Positions 17,038 to 25,227 of a stretch of 64,000 nucleotides of DNA are shown here, piece after piece (position 1 is the stretch's first letter; every line of letters starts with the position of its first letter). The notes under the pieces were generated by a model. The model worked only from the letters and a program-made list of their open reading frames with translations, ran no database searches and had not been told where the DNA came from. A program made the position numbers and the translations under genes. The stretch is from Chryseobacterium ginsenosidimutans (GTDB lineage Bacteria; Bacteroidota; Bacteroidia; Flavobacteriales; Weeksellaceae), in NCBI RefSeq assembly GCF_030823405.1, contig NZ_JAUSXC010000001.1:4137001-4201000 (forward strand), given 5' to 3'.

Positions 17038-17069
17038 AGAAACCGATGTCGCGGATTTGCAATCAGTGA
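17038..17069. repeat. 32-bp dispersed repeat, copy 1
   Basis: AGAAACCGATGTCGCGGATT with the following TGCAATCAGTGA. It is matched with one mismatch at 18330-18361, and the core CCGATGTCGCGGATT recurs at about 16879. Confidence 0.75.
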
Positions 17070-17109
17070 CTTTTCATTAATAAAATTTGTATTTTTAATA
17101 AAAACACAA

Positions 17110-17623
17110 ATGTCTACAAAATACAAAGTATTAGAAATTGATCAATCATATTTCATTACCATCACTACTGTAGGATAGGTCGATGTGTTCACAAGACTAT
17201 CACAAAAATAATCATCATTGATTCTTTGAAATATTGTCAATCCCAAAAAAGTCTTTCGATTTTTGTGTACTACATCATGTCAAATCATGTCTATTTATTC
17301 TGTCGAGCTGACGGAAAATATACATTGTCTGAAATCATGAGATATTTAAAAAATTCACTTCAAAAAAATTTATTGAAACTCTGCAATCTGAGCCTGAAAG
17401 CCGAAAAGAATGGTTGCTAGAGTATTTAAAAAAATCATGTGAAAATCTTTCAAGATCTCAAAACTTTAAGGTTTGGCAGGATGGTTATCATGTTGAGGAA
17501 GTTTTTTCTAATAAGTGGATTAAAGAAAAGATCAACTACGTTCATCAAAATCCTGTAAAGCAAAAAATCGTGGCAAAACCAGAGCATTACTATTTTAGCA
17601 GTGTCAGAAATTATGCAGAGTAG
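17110..17623 (+). pseudogene. REP-associated tyrosine transposase (Y1/IS200-like), broken
   Basis: The reading starts MSTKYKVLEIDQSYFITITT and meets a stop at 17176 (TAG where a Trp codon is expected: G-stop-V-D-V-F-T-R-L). It shifts frame near 17208, continues as DSLKYCQSQKSLSIFVYYIM with the catalytic-type S-N-H-V-Y motif and GKYTLSEIMRYLK, shifts again near 17350 to FTSKKFIETLQSEPESRKEW, and ends WQDGYHVEEVFSNKWIKEK, NYVHQNPVKQKIV and YYFSSVRNYAE. The YIHxNPV and SSxRNY signatures are those of TnpREP/RAYT transposases. With one nonsense change and two frameshifts it cannot be functional as written. Confidence 0.85.
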
Positions 17624-17705
17624 ATAATGTGTTGGATATTTTTGTTGTTTTTATGGGTTGATTGGATTGGTCACGGTTATCGGGTTTTTTCAAAATCTGT
17701 AATAA

Positions 17706-17742
17706 ATATATAAAAAGGTTAAATATCAACCTTTTTATATAT
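17706..17742 (-). terminator. Hairpin terminator of the GG-leader peptide gene
   Basis: A perfect 15-bp stem ATATATAAAAAGGTT / AACCTTTTTATATAT with a 7-nt loop. It lies 63 bp after the stop of the minus-strand peptide gene and has a U-rich arm and tail in both orientations, so it may also stop transcription from the plus strand. Confidence 0.7.
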
Positions 17743-17804
17743 TGTTGTTTAAAAAATTTGTGCTAATTCATAAGTGTGTAATAAATACTGAATCAAGAAT
17801 TTCA

Positions 17805-18044
17805 TTAGCAACCAGCAGGAGCTGGTATTATTAGTTCAAATCCACATAATTTAACATTAGTTGCATCTGCGGGAACATCTGATCCATAATAAAAGGTAGG
17901 TATTCCAGTACCTCCCATTACATCATCTTTCTTATTATAACAATATGTCATATTTGCGCAGGCATACATGTAGTCAGGTGCCCTATAGATTCCGCCTTGT
18001 ACAGATTTCAATTGTTCTCTAGAGATTTTCTTTAAATTTTTCAT
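17805..18044 (-). CDS. GG-leader (bacteriocin-type) peptide, 79 aa
   Basis: The N-terminus MKNLKKISREQLKSVQGG is a double-glycine leader of the type removed by C39 peptidase/ABC exporters; the predicted core begins at residue 19 (IYRAPDYMYACANMTYCYN). The core has four Cys (two spaced C-x5-C near its start, two near the end, the last being the C-terminal residue) and is rich in Tyr, Pro and Gly. Peptides with this leader are numerous in Chryseobacterium-like genomes and are annotated as bacteriocin-like. No exporter, modification or immunity gene is adjacent, so any processing would act in trans. Antimicrobial activity is not shown. Confidence 0.7.
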   Translation of the reverse strand: MKNLKKISREQLKSVQGGIYRAPDYMYACANMTYCYNKKDDVMGGTGIPTFYYGSDVPADATNVKLCGFELIIPAPAGC

Positions 18045-18329
18045 ATTTAAATAATATTTGTTTTCCTACTCTTTGATAAGCTTTTCGGATTCCGCTTTAA
18101 TTAATACTAAATTAGTAATTTTTCTAATACAAAAAATTTTCATTAAAACTTTTTAATCAGAGAAATACATGTCTACTGAGGGCAAATTACAGCAGGACAA
18201 AGCAATTTCGGGCATCCTAGTCTACCGTCCTGTAGGACAGCAACTGTTTGAGCAATCAATTAAATCATTCCCCTCCACAGATGTTTTTTAATTCCTTTAT
18301 TGATATTTTTATCATGTTTTTAATTTTTA
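18045..18329. other. Intergenic stretch upstream of the GG-leader peptide gene
   Basis: AT-rich promoter side of the peptide gene. It includes a short palindrome TCCTGTAGGA near 18225. No gene, tRNA or clear promoter box is visible. Confidence 0.4.
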
Positions 18330-18411
18330 AGAAACCGATGTCGCGGATTTACAATCAGTGAATTTCTGTAAACACAATATTTTGAGCACGGATTTCAAAT
18401 CCGCACTATCC
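18330..18411. repeat. Dispersed repeat, copy 2, with GGATTT-C-AAATCC palindrome
   Basis: The 32 bp at 18330-18361 repeat 17038-17069 with one mismatch. They are followed at about 18390 by the palindrome CGGATTTCAAATCCG. Together these look like one intergenic repeat unit with inverted CGGATTT segments. Confidence 0.65.
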
Positions 18412-18440
18412 ATATTCATGTTATTTATATTTAGATATAA

Positions 18441-18474
18441 GAAAATGCTCCCTACCGAAGCAAGAAGCATTTTC
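18441..18474 (-). terminator. Terminator of the uronate catabolic operon
   Basis: GAAAATGCT and AGCATTTTC form a 9-bp stem 27 bp after the uxaA stop. On the minus strand the second arm runs into TTTTCTTAT. Confidence 0.65.
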
Positions 18475-18501
18475 AACCCTAATATTAATATAATTAACCC
18501 A

Positions 18502-20115
18502 TTACAGAGAGACCCCTCGTCTCCATGGAATGAAATCATTCTGATTAAGAACGTCTGCTTTGGTTCTTACTTCGCCGCTGGCTACGTTGATGATGAGTTC
18601 CAGAAGTTCGTCTGCTGCTTCGGGAATTGTTTTTTCTCCGCTGATCACTGTACCTGCATTGAAATCAATAATGTCTGACATTTTTTCTGCCAAAATAGTG
18701 TTTGAAGAAATCTTTACAACTGGAGCAATAGGATTTCCCATCGGAGTTCCAAGACCGGTTGTAAAAAGGACAACTGTTGCACCTGAACCCACTAAAGCGG
18801 TTGTACATTCTGCATCATTTCCGGGAGTGCACAGAAGATTCAGACCTGGTTTTGTAGCATATTCTGTAAAATCAAGAACTTCCACAATTGGGGCAGCTCC
18901 GCCTTTTTTGGAAGCTCCTGCTGATTTCATAGCATCGGTAATCAAACCGTCTTTAATATTTCCGGGAGACGGATTCATATCAAATCCTGATCCTGCTGCA
19001 ACCACAGAGGCTTCAAAATCTTTCATCAGTTTCAGGAATTTTACACCGTCTTCATCGTTAATGCAACGGTTCACCAACTCCTGCTCTACTCCACACAGTT
19101 CTGGGAACTCGGCAAGCATGGTTGTTCCGCCCACTGCCGCCATAATATCTGAAACTTCGCCCAAAACAGGGTTTGCAGAAATTCCTGAAAAACCATCTGA
19201 GCCACCACATTCCAAACCAATGTTCAGTTTGGTGATGGATGCTGGTTTTCTCTCTATTTCGTTGGATTTTTTAATGCCTTCATAAGAATCTTTAATAACG
19301 CCGGTCAGCATTTCATCGATGGTACCCGATTTTTGCTGTTCATAAACAACAATTGGTTTTTTGTTATTTGGAGCCAATGCATGCAGTGAGTCCATAAAAA
19401 TCTGAACCTGAAGATTCTGACAGCCTAAGCTGAGAACCGTAGCTCCCGCAACATTCGGATTGTTCACATATCCTGCAAACAGTCTTCCCAACGCTTCAGC
19501 ATCCTGACGAATTCCGCCACAACCGCCTTGGTGCGTAATGAATCGTACATCGATATTTTTAAATACTCTTGTATCCGGTTCTTCCTCTTCAACCTCAACA
19601 GTTGCTCCACCGTTCAATAAAGAACGAAGTAACAATTGATGTTTGCTGGCTTTGTCGTGAAGTAATTCTTTTTCAAAAATATCCTTCAGCGTTTCAATGT
19701 TCTTATTTTCACAGAATACCAATGGGAAGAATAGCCAGACATTTTCCGTTCCCACTTGTCCGTCTTCACGGTGATATCCCATGAAAGTACGGTCTTTCCA
19801 TTTGTCAACATTGGGTGGAGTCCAGCCCAGAGTATCGGTTTTCCCGACTACTTTTGCACTTTGATGTTTTACGTTTTCGGTGGTAATTACTTCGCCCTGC
19901 TTGATGGATTGGTTGGCTTTTCCGACGATTACGCCATACATTAAGATATGGTCGCCATCCTCAAAATCTACGGCAGCGAATTTATGTTTTGCTTTAATAT
20001 CTTTAAGAATCGTATAATCTGTACCGTCTAGATTCACCGATTCTCCGGCGGGTAAATCCATCAACGCTACAATAACGTTGTCTTTGGGATTTACTTTCAG
20101 TACTTTCTTTTGCAT
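18502..20115 (-). CDS. uxaA: Altronate dehydratase (UxaA)
   Basis: A 537-aa UxaA-family dehydratase that converts D-altronate to 2-keto-3-deoxygluconate (KDG) in the cytoplasm. Residues 1-75 form the N-terminal SAF domain (KVNPKDNVIVALMDLPAGES). The catalytic UxaA part follows with FMGYHREDGQVGTENVWLFF, ITHQGGCGGIRQDAEALG, LSLGCQNLQVQIF, IGLECGGSDGFSGISANPVL and TGLGTPMGNPIAPVVKISSN. The family uses a metal ion, and the conserved Cys and His residues of these motifs are present. It is the last gene of the kduI-to-uxaA operon and lies 6 bp after uxaB, the enzyme making its substrate. Confidence 0.93.
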   Translation of the reverse strand: MQKKVLKVNPKDNVIVALMDLPAGESVNLDGTDYTILKDIKAKHKFAAVDFEDGDHILMYGVIVGKANQSIKQGEVITTENVKHQSAKVVGKTDTLGWTPPNVDKWKDRTFMGYHREDGQVGTENVWLFFPLVFCENKNIETLKDIFEKELLHDKASKHQLLLRSLLNGGATVEVEEEEPDTRVFKNIDVRFITHQGGCGGIRQDAEALGRLFAGYVNNPNVAGATVLSLGCQNLQVQIFMDSLHALAPNNKKPIVVYEQQKSGTIDEMLTGVIKDSYEGIKKSNEIERKPASITKLNIGLECGGSDGFSGISANPVLGEVSDIMAAVGGTTMLAEFPELCGVEQELVNRCINDEDGVKFLKLMKDFEASVVAAGSGFDMNPSPGNIKDGLITDAMKSAGASKKGGAAPIVEVLDFTEYATKPGLNLLCTPGNDAECTTALVGSGATVVLFTTGLGTPMGNPIAPVVKISSNTILAEKMSDIIDFNAGTVISGEKTIPEAADELLELIINVASGEVRTKADVLNQNDFIPWRRGVSL

Positions 20116-20121
20116 GATTTT

Positions 20122-21585
20122 TTAAGAATAAAATTGAATAAAATTTTTGTAGGCAGTTTCCATGTCATTGTGATCGATTTCGTACAATGCTTTTGCTACT
20201 GCGGCTTTCAGGCCTTCAACCTGTGTAAGGTCGGTATCCCAGAACATTTTTTCGCTTAACGAAAGTTCTGAAACTACTTCGTAATCTTCGTTTTTCCAGA
20301 TTTCTTTGAACCTGTTCACGATGGCTTCTTCGTCATTCAAAGGAAGAGATTTTTCACCAAAACTTCCCTGATAGAATCTGATTAAACTTGCCAGAGAGAA
20401 CGTTAAGTTCAGAGGTAATTTATTATTTCTTTCAACATACGCCAATAAACTCGGAACTACTCTTACTTTAAATTTAGAAACAAAATATAAAGCGATGCTT
20501 GCCAAATGATGCTTAATGAAAGGATTTCTGAATCTGTCGAACACTTCTTCTGCAAATTCTTTTAATTCAGTTTCATCTAAACCTAAGGTCGGATTGACTT
20601 CATTAAAAATAGAATCGCTTAAAAAAGTCCCGATAAACTGGTCATCAATCGCTTCTTTCACGATTTCTTTTCCTGCTAAAATTGCCGGAGCTAACATTAA
20701 TGTATGTCCGCCATTCAGAATTCTTACTTTTCTTAAACGGTAAGGCTGAATATCATCCACCACCAAAATCTGCTCGTTGATCTGATCGAAAGGAATTCTC
20801 TGTTTCAAATCTTCACCTCCCTGAATCACCCACAATAAGAATGTTTCTGAAACCACCATCATCGGATCTTCATAATCCAACTGTTCTTCGTAAGTCGCTG
20901 CATCATCTTTCGGATATCCCGGAACGATCCTGTCTACCAACGTATTGTGGAAATGGTTACTTTGTTCAATCCATTGCACAAAACCATCTTCTAAGTTCCA
21001 AAGTTGGGCATATTTTAAGATCATACTTTTTAAAACGAATGCATTATCTTCAATCAGTTCGCAAGGAATAATTCTTAATCCTTTATCTGTCGCACCATTG
21101 AAGTGCTTATATCTTTCGTGAAGTAAAACCGCCACTTTTGCAGGGAAATTTTTGTGCGGACCTTCATACGAATTTTCAGTTTCGTCGTAAGCAATTCCGG
21201 TTTCGGTTGTATTTGAAAATACAAATTCAAGTTGTTCTTCTTTTGCTAATTCTAAGAAACTGTTATAATCTGCATAAGGATTAATCGACTTCTGAATCGC
21301 TGAAATCACACATTTTTCATCAATGATTTCACCTTTTTTAATTCCTCTTGAAAATAAAGTATAGAGATTTCCCTGTTCTTCGAGTTTGTGAACCGAACCG
21401 TTTTGCGTAGGCTGTATATTTACAATTCCTGCATTGAAACCTGCTTCTTTATTTAATTTATCAATCACATAATCTGTAAATCCGCGCATGAAGTTTCCTC
21501 CACCGAACTGTACGATTTTGATTGGTAATTTTGTATCTATACCGCTGTTTTGACGGTTTAATTTTTGTTTTGTCTGATTTTCCAT
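20122..21585 (-). CDS. uxaB: Tagaturonate reductase / altronate oxidoreductase (UxaB)
   Basis: A 487-aa member of the mannitol dehydrogenase superfamily that reduces D-tagaturonate to D-altronate with NADH. The N-terminal Rossmann motif is KIVQFGGGNFMRGFTDYVID. Other family segments are FVFSNTTETGIAYDE, IPCELIEDNAFVLK, DRIVPGYPKDDA and VRILNGGHTLMLAPAILAG, which holds the catalytic Asn-Gly-x-His region. The length matches UxaB (about 480 aa). It lies 6 bp upstream of uxaA and 190 bp from exuT, that gap being filled by a dispersed repeat. Confidence 0.93.
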   Translation of the reverse strand: MENQTKQKLNRQNSGIDTKLPIKIVQFGGGNFMRGFTDYVIDKLNKEAGFNAGIVNIQPTQNGSVHKLEEQGNLYTLFSRGIKKGEIIDEKCVISAIQKSINPYADYNSFLELAKEEQLEFVFSNTTETGIAYDETENSYEGPHKNFPAKVAVLLHERYKHFNGATDKGLRIIPCELIEDNAFVLKSMILKYAQLWNLEDGFVQWIEQSNHFHNTLVDRIVPGYPKDDAATYEEQLDYEDPMMVVSETFLLWVIQGGEDLKQRIPFDQINEQILVVDDIQPYRLRKVRILNGGHTLMLAPAILAGKEIVKEAIDDQFIGTFLSDSIFNEVNPTLGLDETELKEFAEEVFDRFRNPFIKHHLASIALYFVSKFKVRVVPSLLAYVERNNKLPLNLTFSLASLIRFYQGSFGEKSLPLNDEEAIVNRFKEIWKNEDYEVVSELSLSEKMFWDTDLTQVEGLKAAVAKALYEIDHNDMETAYKNFIQFYS

Positions 21586-21646
21586 TTTCTGATTGAATTA
21601 AATTGTGTTTTTAATTCGATGAAATCCTGATGCTGAATACTTTTTT

Positions 21647-21723
21647 AAACGCAAAGTCTGCAAAGATTTTTTAAAGCTTGATATATATTTTTTAAGTTCA
21701 CAAAGGCATTTCACTTAGCTAAG
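21647..21723. repeat. CGCAAAG-family intergenic repeat, copy A
   Basis: Starts AAACGCAAAGTCTGCAAAG and contains CTTGATATATATTTTTTAAG, then ACTTAGCTAAG. It matches copy B at 24063-24163 over most of its length. It lies between exuT and uxaB inside one operon. Confidence 0.75.
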
Positions 21724-21775
21724 AACTCAAAATTATTTTCAAACCTCCAAGGTTTATTTATTTTTAAACTTGTGA

Positions 21776-23311
21776 TTATTTACTAATCACTTTATACTTA
21801 GGAACCAATGTTTTCATTACTGCCCATGCGATCAGATAAGCAACTGCACAGATTGAGAAAATGATCATGTATCCTTTGTCAATTCCATCTTTTACAATAG
21901 CTCCTGACTTTTCCAATTGCTCAAAAAAACCATCCGGCAAACGGTCGTTAATGTACTGAGGATATTTTTCCAATAACGGAACTCCGTCTACAGTTGACCA
22001 AGCTTTGTGTGCATGGTCAAATAATACTCCTGAAGATTTATTAATAATAAATGAACCGATTCCTCCTGCCATTCCGCCAATTCCAGTGATGGTTGCGATG
22101 GCTTTTTTAGGGAACATATCTCCTACGGTTGAGAAGATATTCGCTGACCAAGCTTGATGTGCCGCTCCTGCAATACCAATAATTAAAACCGGAATCCAAT
22201 AGGTTGCTGTTCCTAACGGTTGTGCTAAAAGTGCTAAAAGCGGGAAAAATGCAAAAATCAACATCGCTTTCATTCTTCCATTGTAAGCATTCATTCCTTT
22301 TTTTTCAACAAAATATTTTGGAAGCCATCCGCCGATAATTGACAGCAAAGTAATCATATACAATACGAATAACGGCAATGCACTTTGTGTAGAATCCATC
22401 CCGTACACCGAACTTAAATATGCCGGAGTCCAGAATAAAAAGAACCACCAAACACCATCTGTCATAAATTTTCCGAAAGCAAAAGCCCAAGTCTGTCTGT
22501 AGCTGAAACATTCTCTGAATGTAAATACTTTTTCCGGAACTGAAGTGTCTTCATTGGGAAGATCGTCCTGATCCTGATTGATATATGTTAATTCATGTTC
22601 GTTAACTCTCTTATGTAAATGTGGCTTTTTGTAAACAAACACCCAAAGCCCCATCCAGATAAATCCTAGCGCACCAATGATGATAAACGCCCATTCCCAA
22701 CCCATTGATTTTGCAATAAAAGGAATCGTAATTGGTGCTGCTAAAGCTCCGACCGTTGCTCCGGCATTCCAGATACTGGTAGAAAATGCTCTGTCTTTTT
22801 TAGGGAAATATTCTGCCGTCGTTTTAATTGCTGCCGGGAAATTTCCTGCCTCACCAATAGCCAGTACGAAACGTGCAAAGATAAATAAGGTAACACTCGT
22901 ACTGATAATTGCAGATGTATCAGAAACCGTAGAAATCAATTCTTTTGAACCATGAAAACCTGCTGTCCAGCTTCCCGTAAGGATTCCTGAAGTAGCAACT
23001 CCACAGAATGCGTGCAACACTGCACCGATCGACCAAACCCCGATCGCCCAAAGGAAACCTTTTTTGGTATCCATAAAATCAACGAATTTTCCTGCGAAAA
23101 GCATTCCCACTGCATAAAATATGGAGAATAATGCGGTGATGTTTCCGTAATCATTATTGTTCCAGTGAAATTCTGGTGCGATAAAATCTTTCCACGTCAA
23201 TGATAAAACCTGACGATCCAGATAATTGATCGTCGTAGCGAGAAATAACAGAAGACATATCGTCCATCTGTATTGTGTCGGCTTAAGAGATTTAACTGAA
23301 CTCATAGTCAA
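21776..23311 (-). CDS. exuT: Hexuronate MFS transporter (ExuT-like)
   Basis: A 511-aa major facilitator (anion:cation symporter family) predicted to import galacturonate/glucuronate across the inner membrane. The first helix region is WTICLLLFLATTINYLDRQV, with the NYLDRQ signature of hexuronate transporters. Further signs are the GEAGNFPAAIKTTAEYFPKK motif and later FGKFMTDGVWWFFLFWTPAY. About 12 membrane segments can be counted. It is longer than E. coli ExuT because of an inserted loop after TM3 (residues about 110-140) and another near the C-terminus. It lies between eda and uxaB in the operon, in agreement with uptake of pectin-derived uronates. Confidence 0.88.
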   Translation of the reverse strand: MTMSSVKSLKPTQYRWTICLLLFLATTINYLDRQVLSLTWKDFIAPEFHWNNNDYGNITALFSIFYAVGMLFAGKFVDFMDTKKGFLWAIGVWSIGAVLHAFCGVATSGILTGSWTAGFHGSKELISTVSDTSAIISTSVTLFIFARFVLAIGEAGNFPAAIKTTAEYFPKKDRAFSTSIWNAGATVGALAAPITIPFIAKSMGWEWAFIIIGALGFIWMGLWVFVYKKPHLHKRVNEHELTYINQDQDDLPNEDTSVPEKVFTFRECFSYRQTWAFAFGKFMTDGVWWFFLFWTPAYLSSVYGMDSTQSALPLFVLYMITLLSIIGGWLPKYFVEKKGMNAYNGRMKAMLIFAFFPLLALLAQPLGTATYWIPVLIIGIAGAAHQAWSANIFSTVGDMFPKKAIATITGIGGMAGGIGSFIINKSSGVLFDHAHKAWSTVDGVPLLEKYPQYINDRLPDGFFEQLEKSGAIVKDGIDKGYMIIFSICAVAYLIAWAVMKTLVPKYKVISK

Positions 23312-23316
23312 TTTAA

Positions 23317-23976
23317 TTATTTTAAAGCCTGAATGATATCCAGCACTTTTTTGGTTTCAATTTCAATAGTTGTATAATCTTTAGCAGCCATTAATTCTTT
23401 GCTTACCAGCTTGCTTCCCATTCCTACTGCGGAAACTCCGGCTTTGAACCAGCTGTCAATACTTTCCTTTGTAGTATCAACACCTCCCGTCGGCATAAAT
23501 TTCAGATTCGGGAAAACGTCTTTGATGGCACTCATAAATCCTGGTCCCAAAGCGTTACCCGGAAATAATTTAACGAAAGTTACGCCTGCAGTTTCAGCTG
23601 CGATAATTTCGGTCGGCGTCATACAACCAGGACTGTATAATAAATCTTTTGGAATCAAAAATTCTGCAACTTCTGCCACAAAACCCGGACTGATAAAAAA
23701 ATCTGCCCCTGCTTTATAATATTCTTCCGCTTGTTTTACATTCTTGATCGTCCCGATTCCCAGAAGCATTTCAGGCATTTCTGTATTACGAACTTCAACC
23801 ATTTTTGTAAAATTGCTTAACGCAGCTTCTCCACGGCTGGTATATTCTACCGCACGGATTCCTGCTTTGTAAAGCGATTTTAATATTTCTAAAGTTACCG
23901 TTTCATCAGCATTATAATACAGAGGCAAAGCTCCCTGATTGATAATGGTGTTAGTAACCAATTGAATTTTTGTCAT
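23317..23976 (-). CDS. eda: KDPG / 4-hydroxy-2-oxoglutarate aldolase (Eda)
   Basis: A 219-aa class I aldolase that splits 2-keto-3-deoxy-6-phosphogluconate into pyruvate and glyceraldehyde-3-phosphate, the final step of the route. The Schiff-base lysine lies in VTFVKLFPGNALGP, and LGIGTIKNVKQAEEYYKAGADFF is represented by its G-x-G-T and AGADFF parts. The substrate-binding motifs SPGCMTPTEI and FMPTGGVDTTKESI are present. Length and motifs match the Eda family. It starts 234 bp downstream of kdgK (with repeat B between them) and ends 5 bp before exuT. Confidence 0.92.
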   Translation of the reverse strand: MTKIQLVTNTIINQGALPLYYNADETVTLEILKSLYKAGIRAVEYTSRGEAALSNFTKMVEVRNTEMPEMLLGIGTIKNVKQAEEYYKAGADFFISPGFVAEVAEFLIPKDLLYSPGCMTPTEIIAAETAGVTFVKLFPGNALGPGFMSAIKDVFPNLKFMPTGGVDTTKESIDSWFKAGVSAVGMGSKLVSKELMAAKDYTTIEIETKKVLDIIQALK

Positions 23977-24062
23977 TTTGTTAAATTATTTTGTTTGAAA
24001 ATAATCTTTGATGGGATTTTATCCATCCTTTGGTATGCTGTAACTTCAACACTTCCTTTTTT

Positions 24063-24163
24063 AACGCAAAGGGCGCAAAGATTTTCTTTTTTAAAACTTG
24101 ATGTATATTTTTAAGTTCGCACAGGCGTTTGACTTCGTCGAATCTTCAATTTTACTTAGCCAA
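24063..24163. repeat. CGCAAAG-family intergenic repeat, copy B
   Basis: Starts AACGCAAAGGGCGCAAAGAT, contains CTTGATGTATATTTTTAAG and ends ACTTAGCCAAG, as in copy A. It lies between kdgK and eda. The rest of the 234-bp gap (23977-24210) shows nothing else. Confidence 0.75.
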
Positions 24164-24210
24164 GTTCACAATGTTTAATTTTATCGATAAGCTAAGAAAC
24201 CAAAAGCCAA

Positions 24211-25218
24211 CTACCTTTTGATGCGTCCTCCTGAATTTCCGGCCATCACTTCGAGAATATCTTCTGCACTACAGTAATTGACATCCCCTAAAATGGTGTG
24301 TTTGATGGCACAGGCTGCGTTGGCAAAATTTAAAGCTTTTTCGTCATCGAAATTTAATAAACCATAAATCAAACCTGCTGCAAAAGCATCTCCCGTTCCG
24401 ATTCTGTCGACTACATTGTCTATTTCTAAAAATTTGGTTTCAAAATAATTTCCGTTAATCAAAGCTCTTCCCTGCGTCTGCTGAGAACTCGCTGTAACGC
24501 CGATTCTTATTTTGTCGAAAATTTTATGAATAGAAGGACATTGTTTTTTTAATTCTTCACAAGCTTCGATAAAACCTTGTTGATCTGATGAAAACTGAGT
24601 TCCCAAAATTTCATTAATCTCATTTACCCCACCGATAAAAATTGTTGAGTAAGAAACCAATTCCTTTAAAACTTCGTTTCCGTTTTTACCATATTTCCAA
24701 AGGTTAGATCGGTAAGCTGGATCGGTTGTCACTTCAATTCCCATTTTACGGGCGGTTAATAATCCTTCTTTTAAAGTTTCATAAGCACCTTCCGAAATTC
24801 CGGGGCTGATACCTGTCCAGTGAAAATACTTGCACCCTTCCAAAGCTTTTTTCCAGTCGATCTGTTCGGGTTTAATGTTGGCAAAAGAACCGTTCAGTCT
24901 GTTGTAAGCAATTCTGCTCGCACGAACTGATGAACCCACTTCAAGAAAATATAAACCTAAAGGATGTTCGTTTTTGTTGATGAAAGTCGTATTGATACCA
25001 AAACTTTTAATGAAAGAAAGTGCTGATTCTCCGACGAAATCATCAGAAACATTACTGATATGCGTCACATCACAACCCATTGTTGCCAATGAAGATGCTA
25101 CATTAAGCTCCGTTCCGCCAAAAAAGAATTCCATTTCGTGGCTTTGCTTCATTGTTTTGTTTCCGGGAGGTGAAAGTCTCATGATGACTTCACCAAAAGT
25201 AAGAATTTTGCTGCCCAT
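24211..25218 (-). CDS. kdgK: 2-keto-3-deoxygluconate kinase (KdgK)
   Basis: A 335-aa PfkB-family sugar kinase. Signatures: start KILTFGEVIMRLSPPGNKTM, substrate region FFGGTELNVASSLATMGCDV, and the PfkB C-terminal signature DRIGTGDAFAAGLIYG with the catalytic Asp in GTGDAF. It phosphorylates KDG (made by UxaA and by KduD) to KDPG for Eda. The frame lies 9 bp after uxaC in the operon, which specifies KDG rather than another sugar as substrate. Confidence 0.9.
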   Translation of the reverse strand: MGSKILTFGEVIMRLSPPGNKTMKQSHEMEFFFGGTELNVASSLATMGCDVTHISNVSDDFVGESALSFIKSFGINTTFINKNEHPLGLYFLEVGSSVRASRIAYNRLNGSFANIKPEQIDWKKALEGCKYFHWTGISPGISEGAYETLKEGLLTARKMGIEVTTDPAYRSNLWKYGKNGNEVLKELVSYSTIFIGGVNEINEILGTQFSSDQQGFIEACEELKKQCPSIHKIFDKIRIGVTASSQQTQGRALINGNYFETKFLEIDNVVDRIGTGDAFAAGLIYGLLNFDDEKALNFANAACAIKHTILGDVNYCSAEDILEVMAGNSGGRIKR

Positions 25219-25227
25219 ACATTTTAG

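Noticed and set aside
18327..18539. A 70-aa minus-strand frame ending FTDCKSATSVS
   Set aside because: It lies over the dispersed repeat, the terminator and the end of uxaA; such products are typical artefacts of this intergenic repeat.
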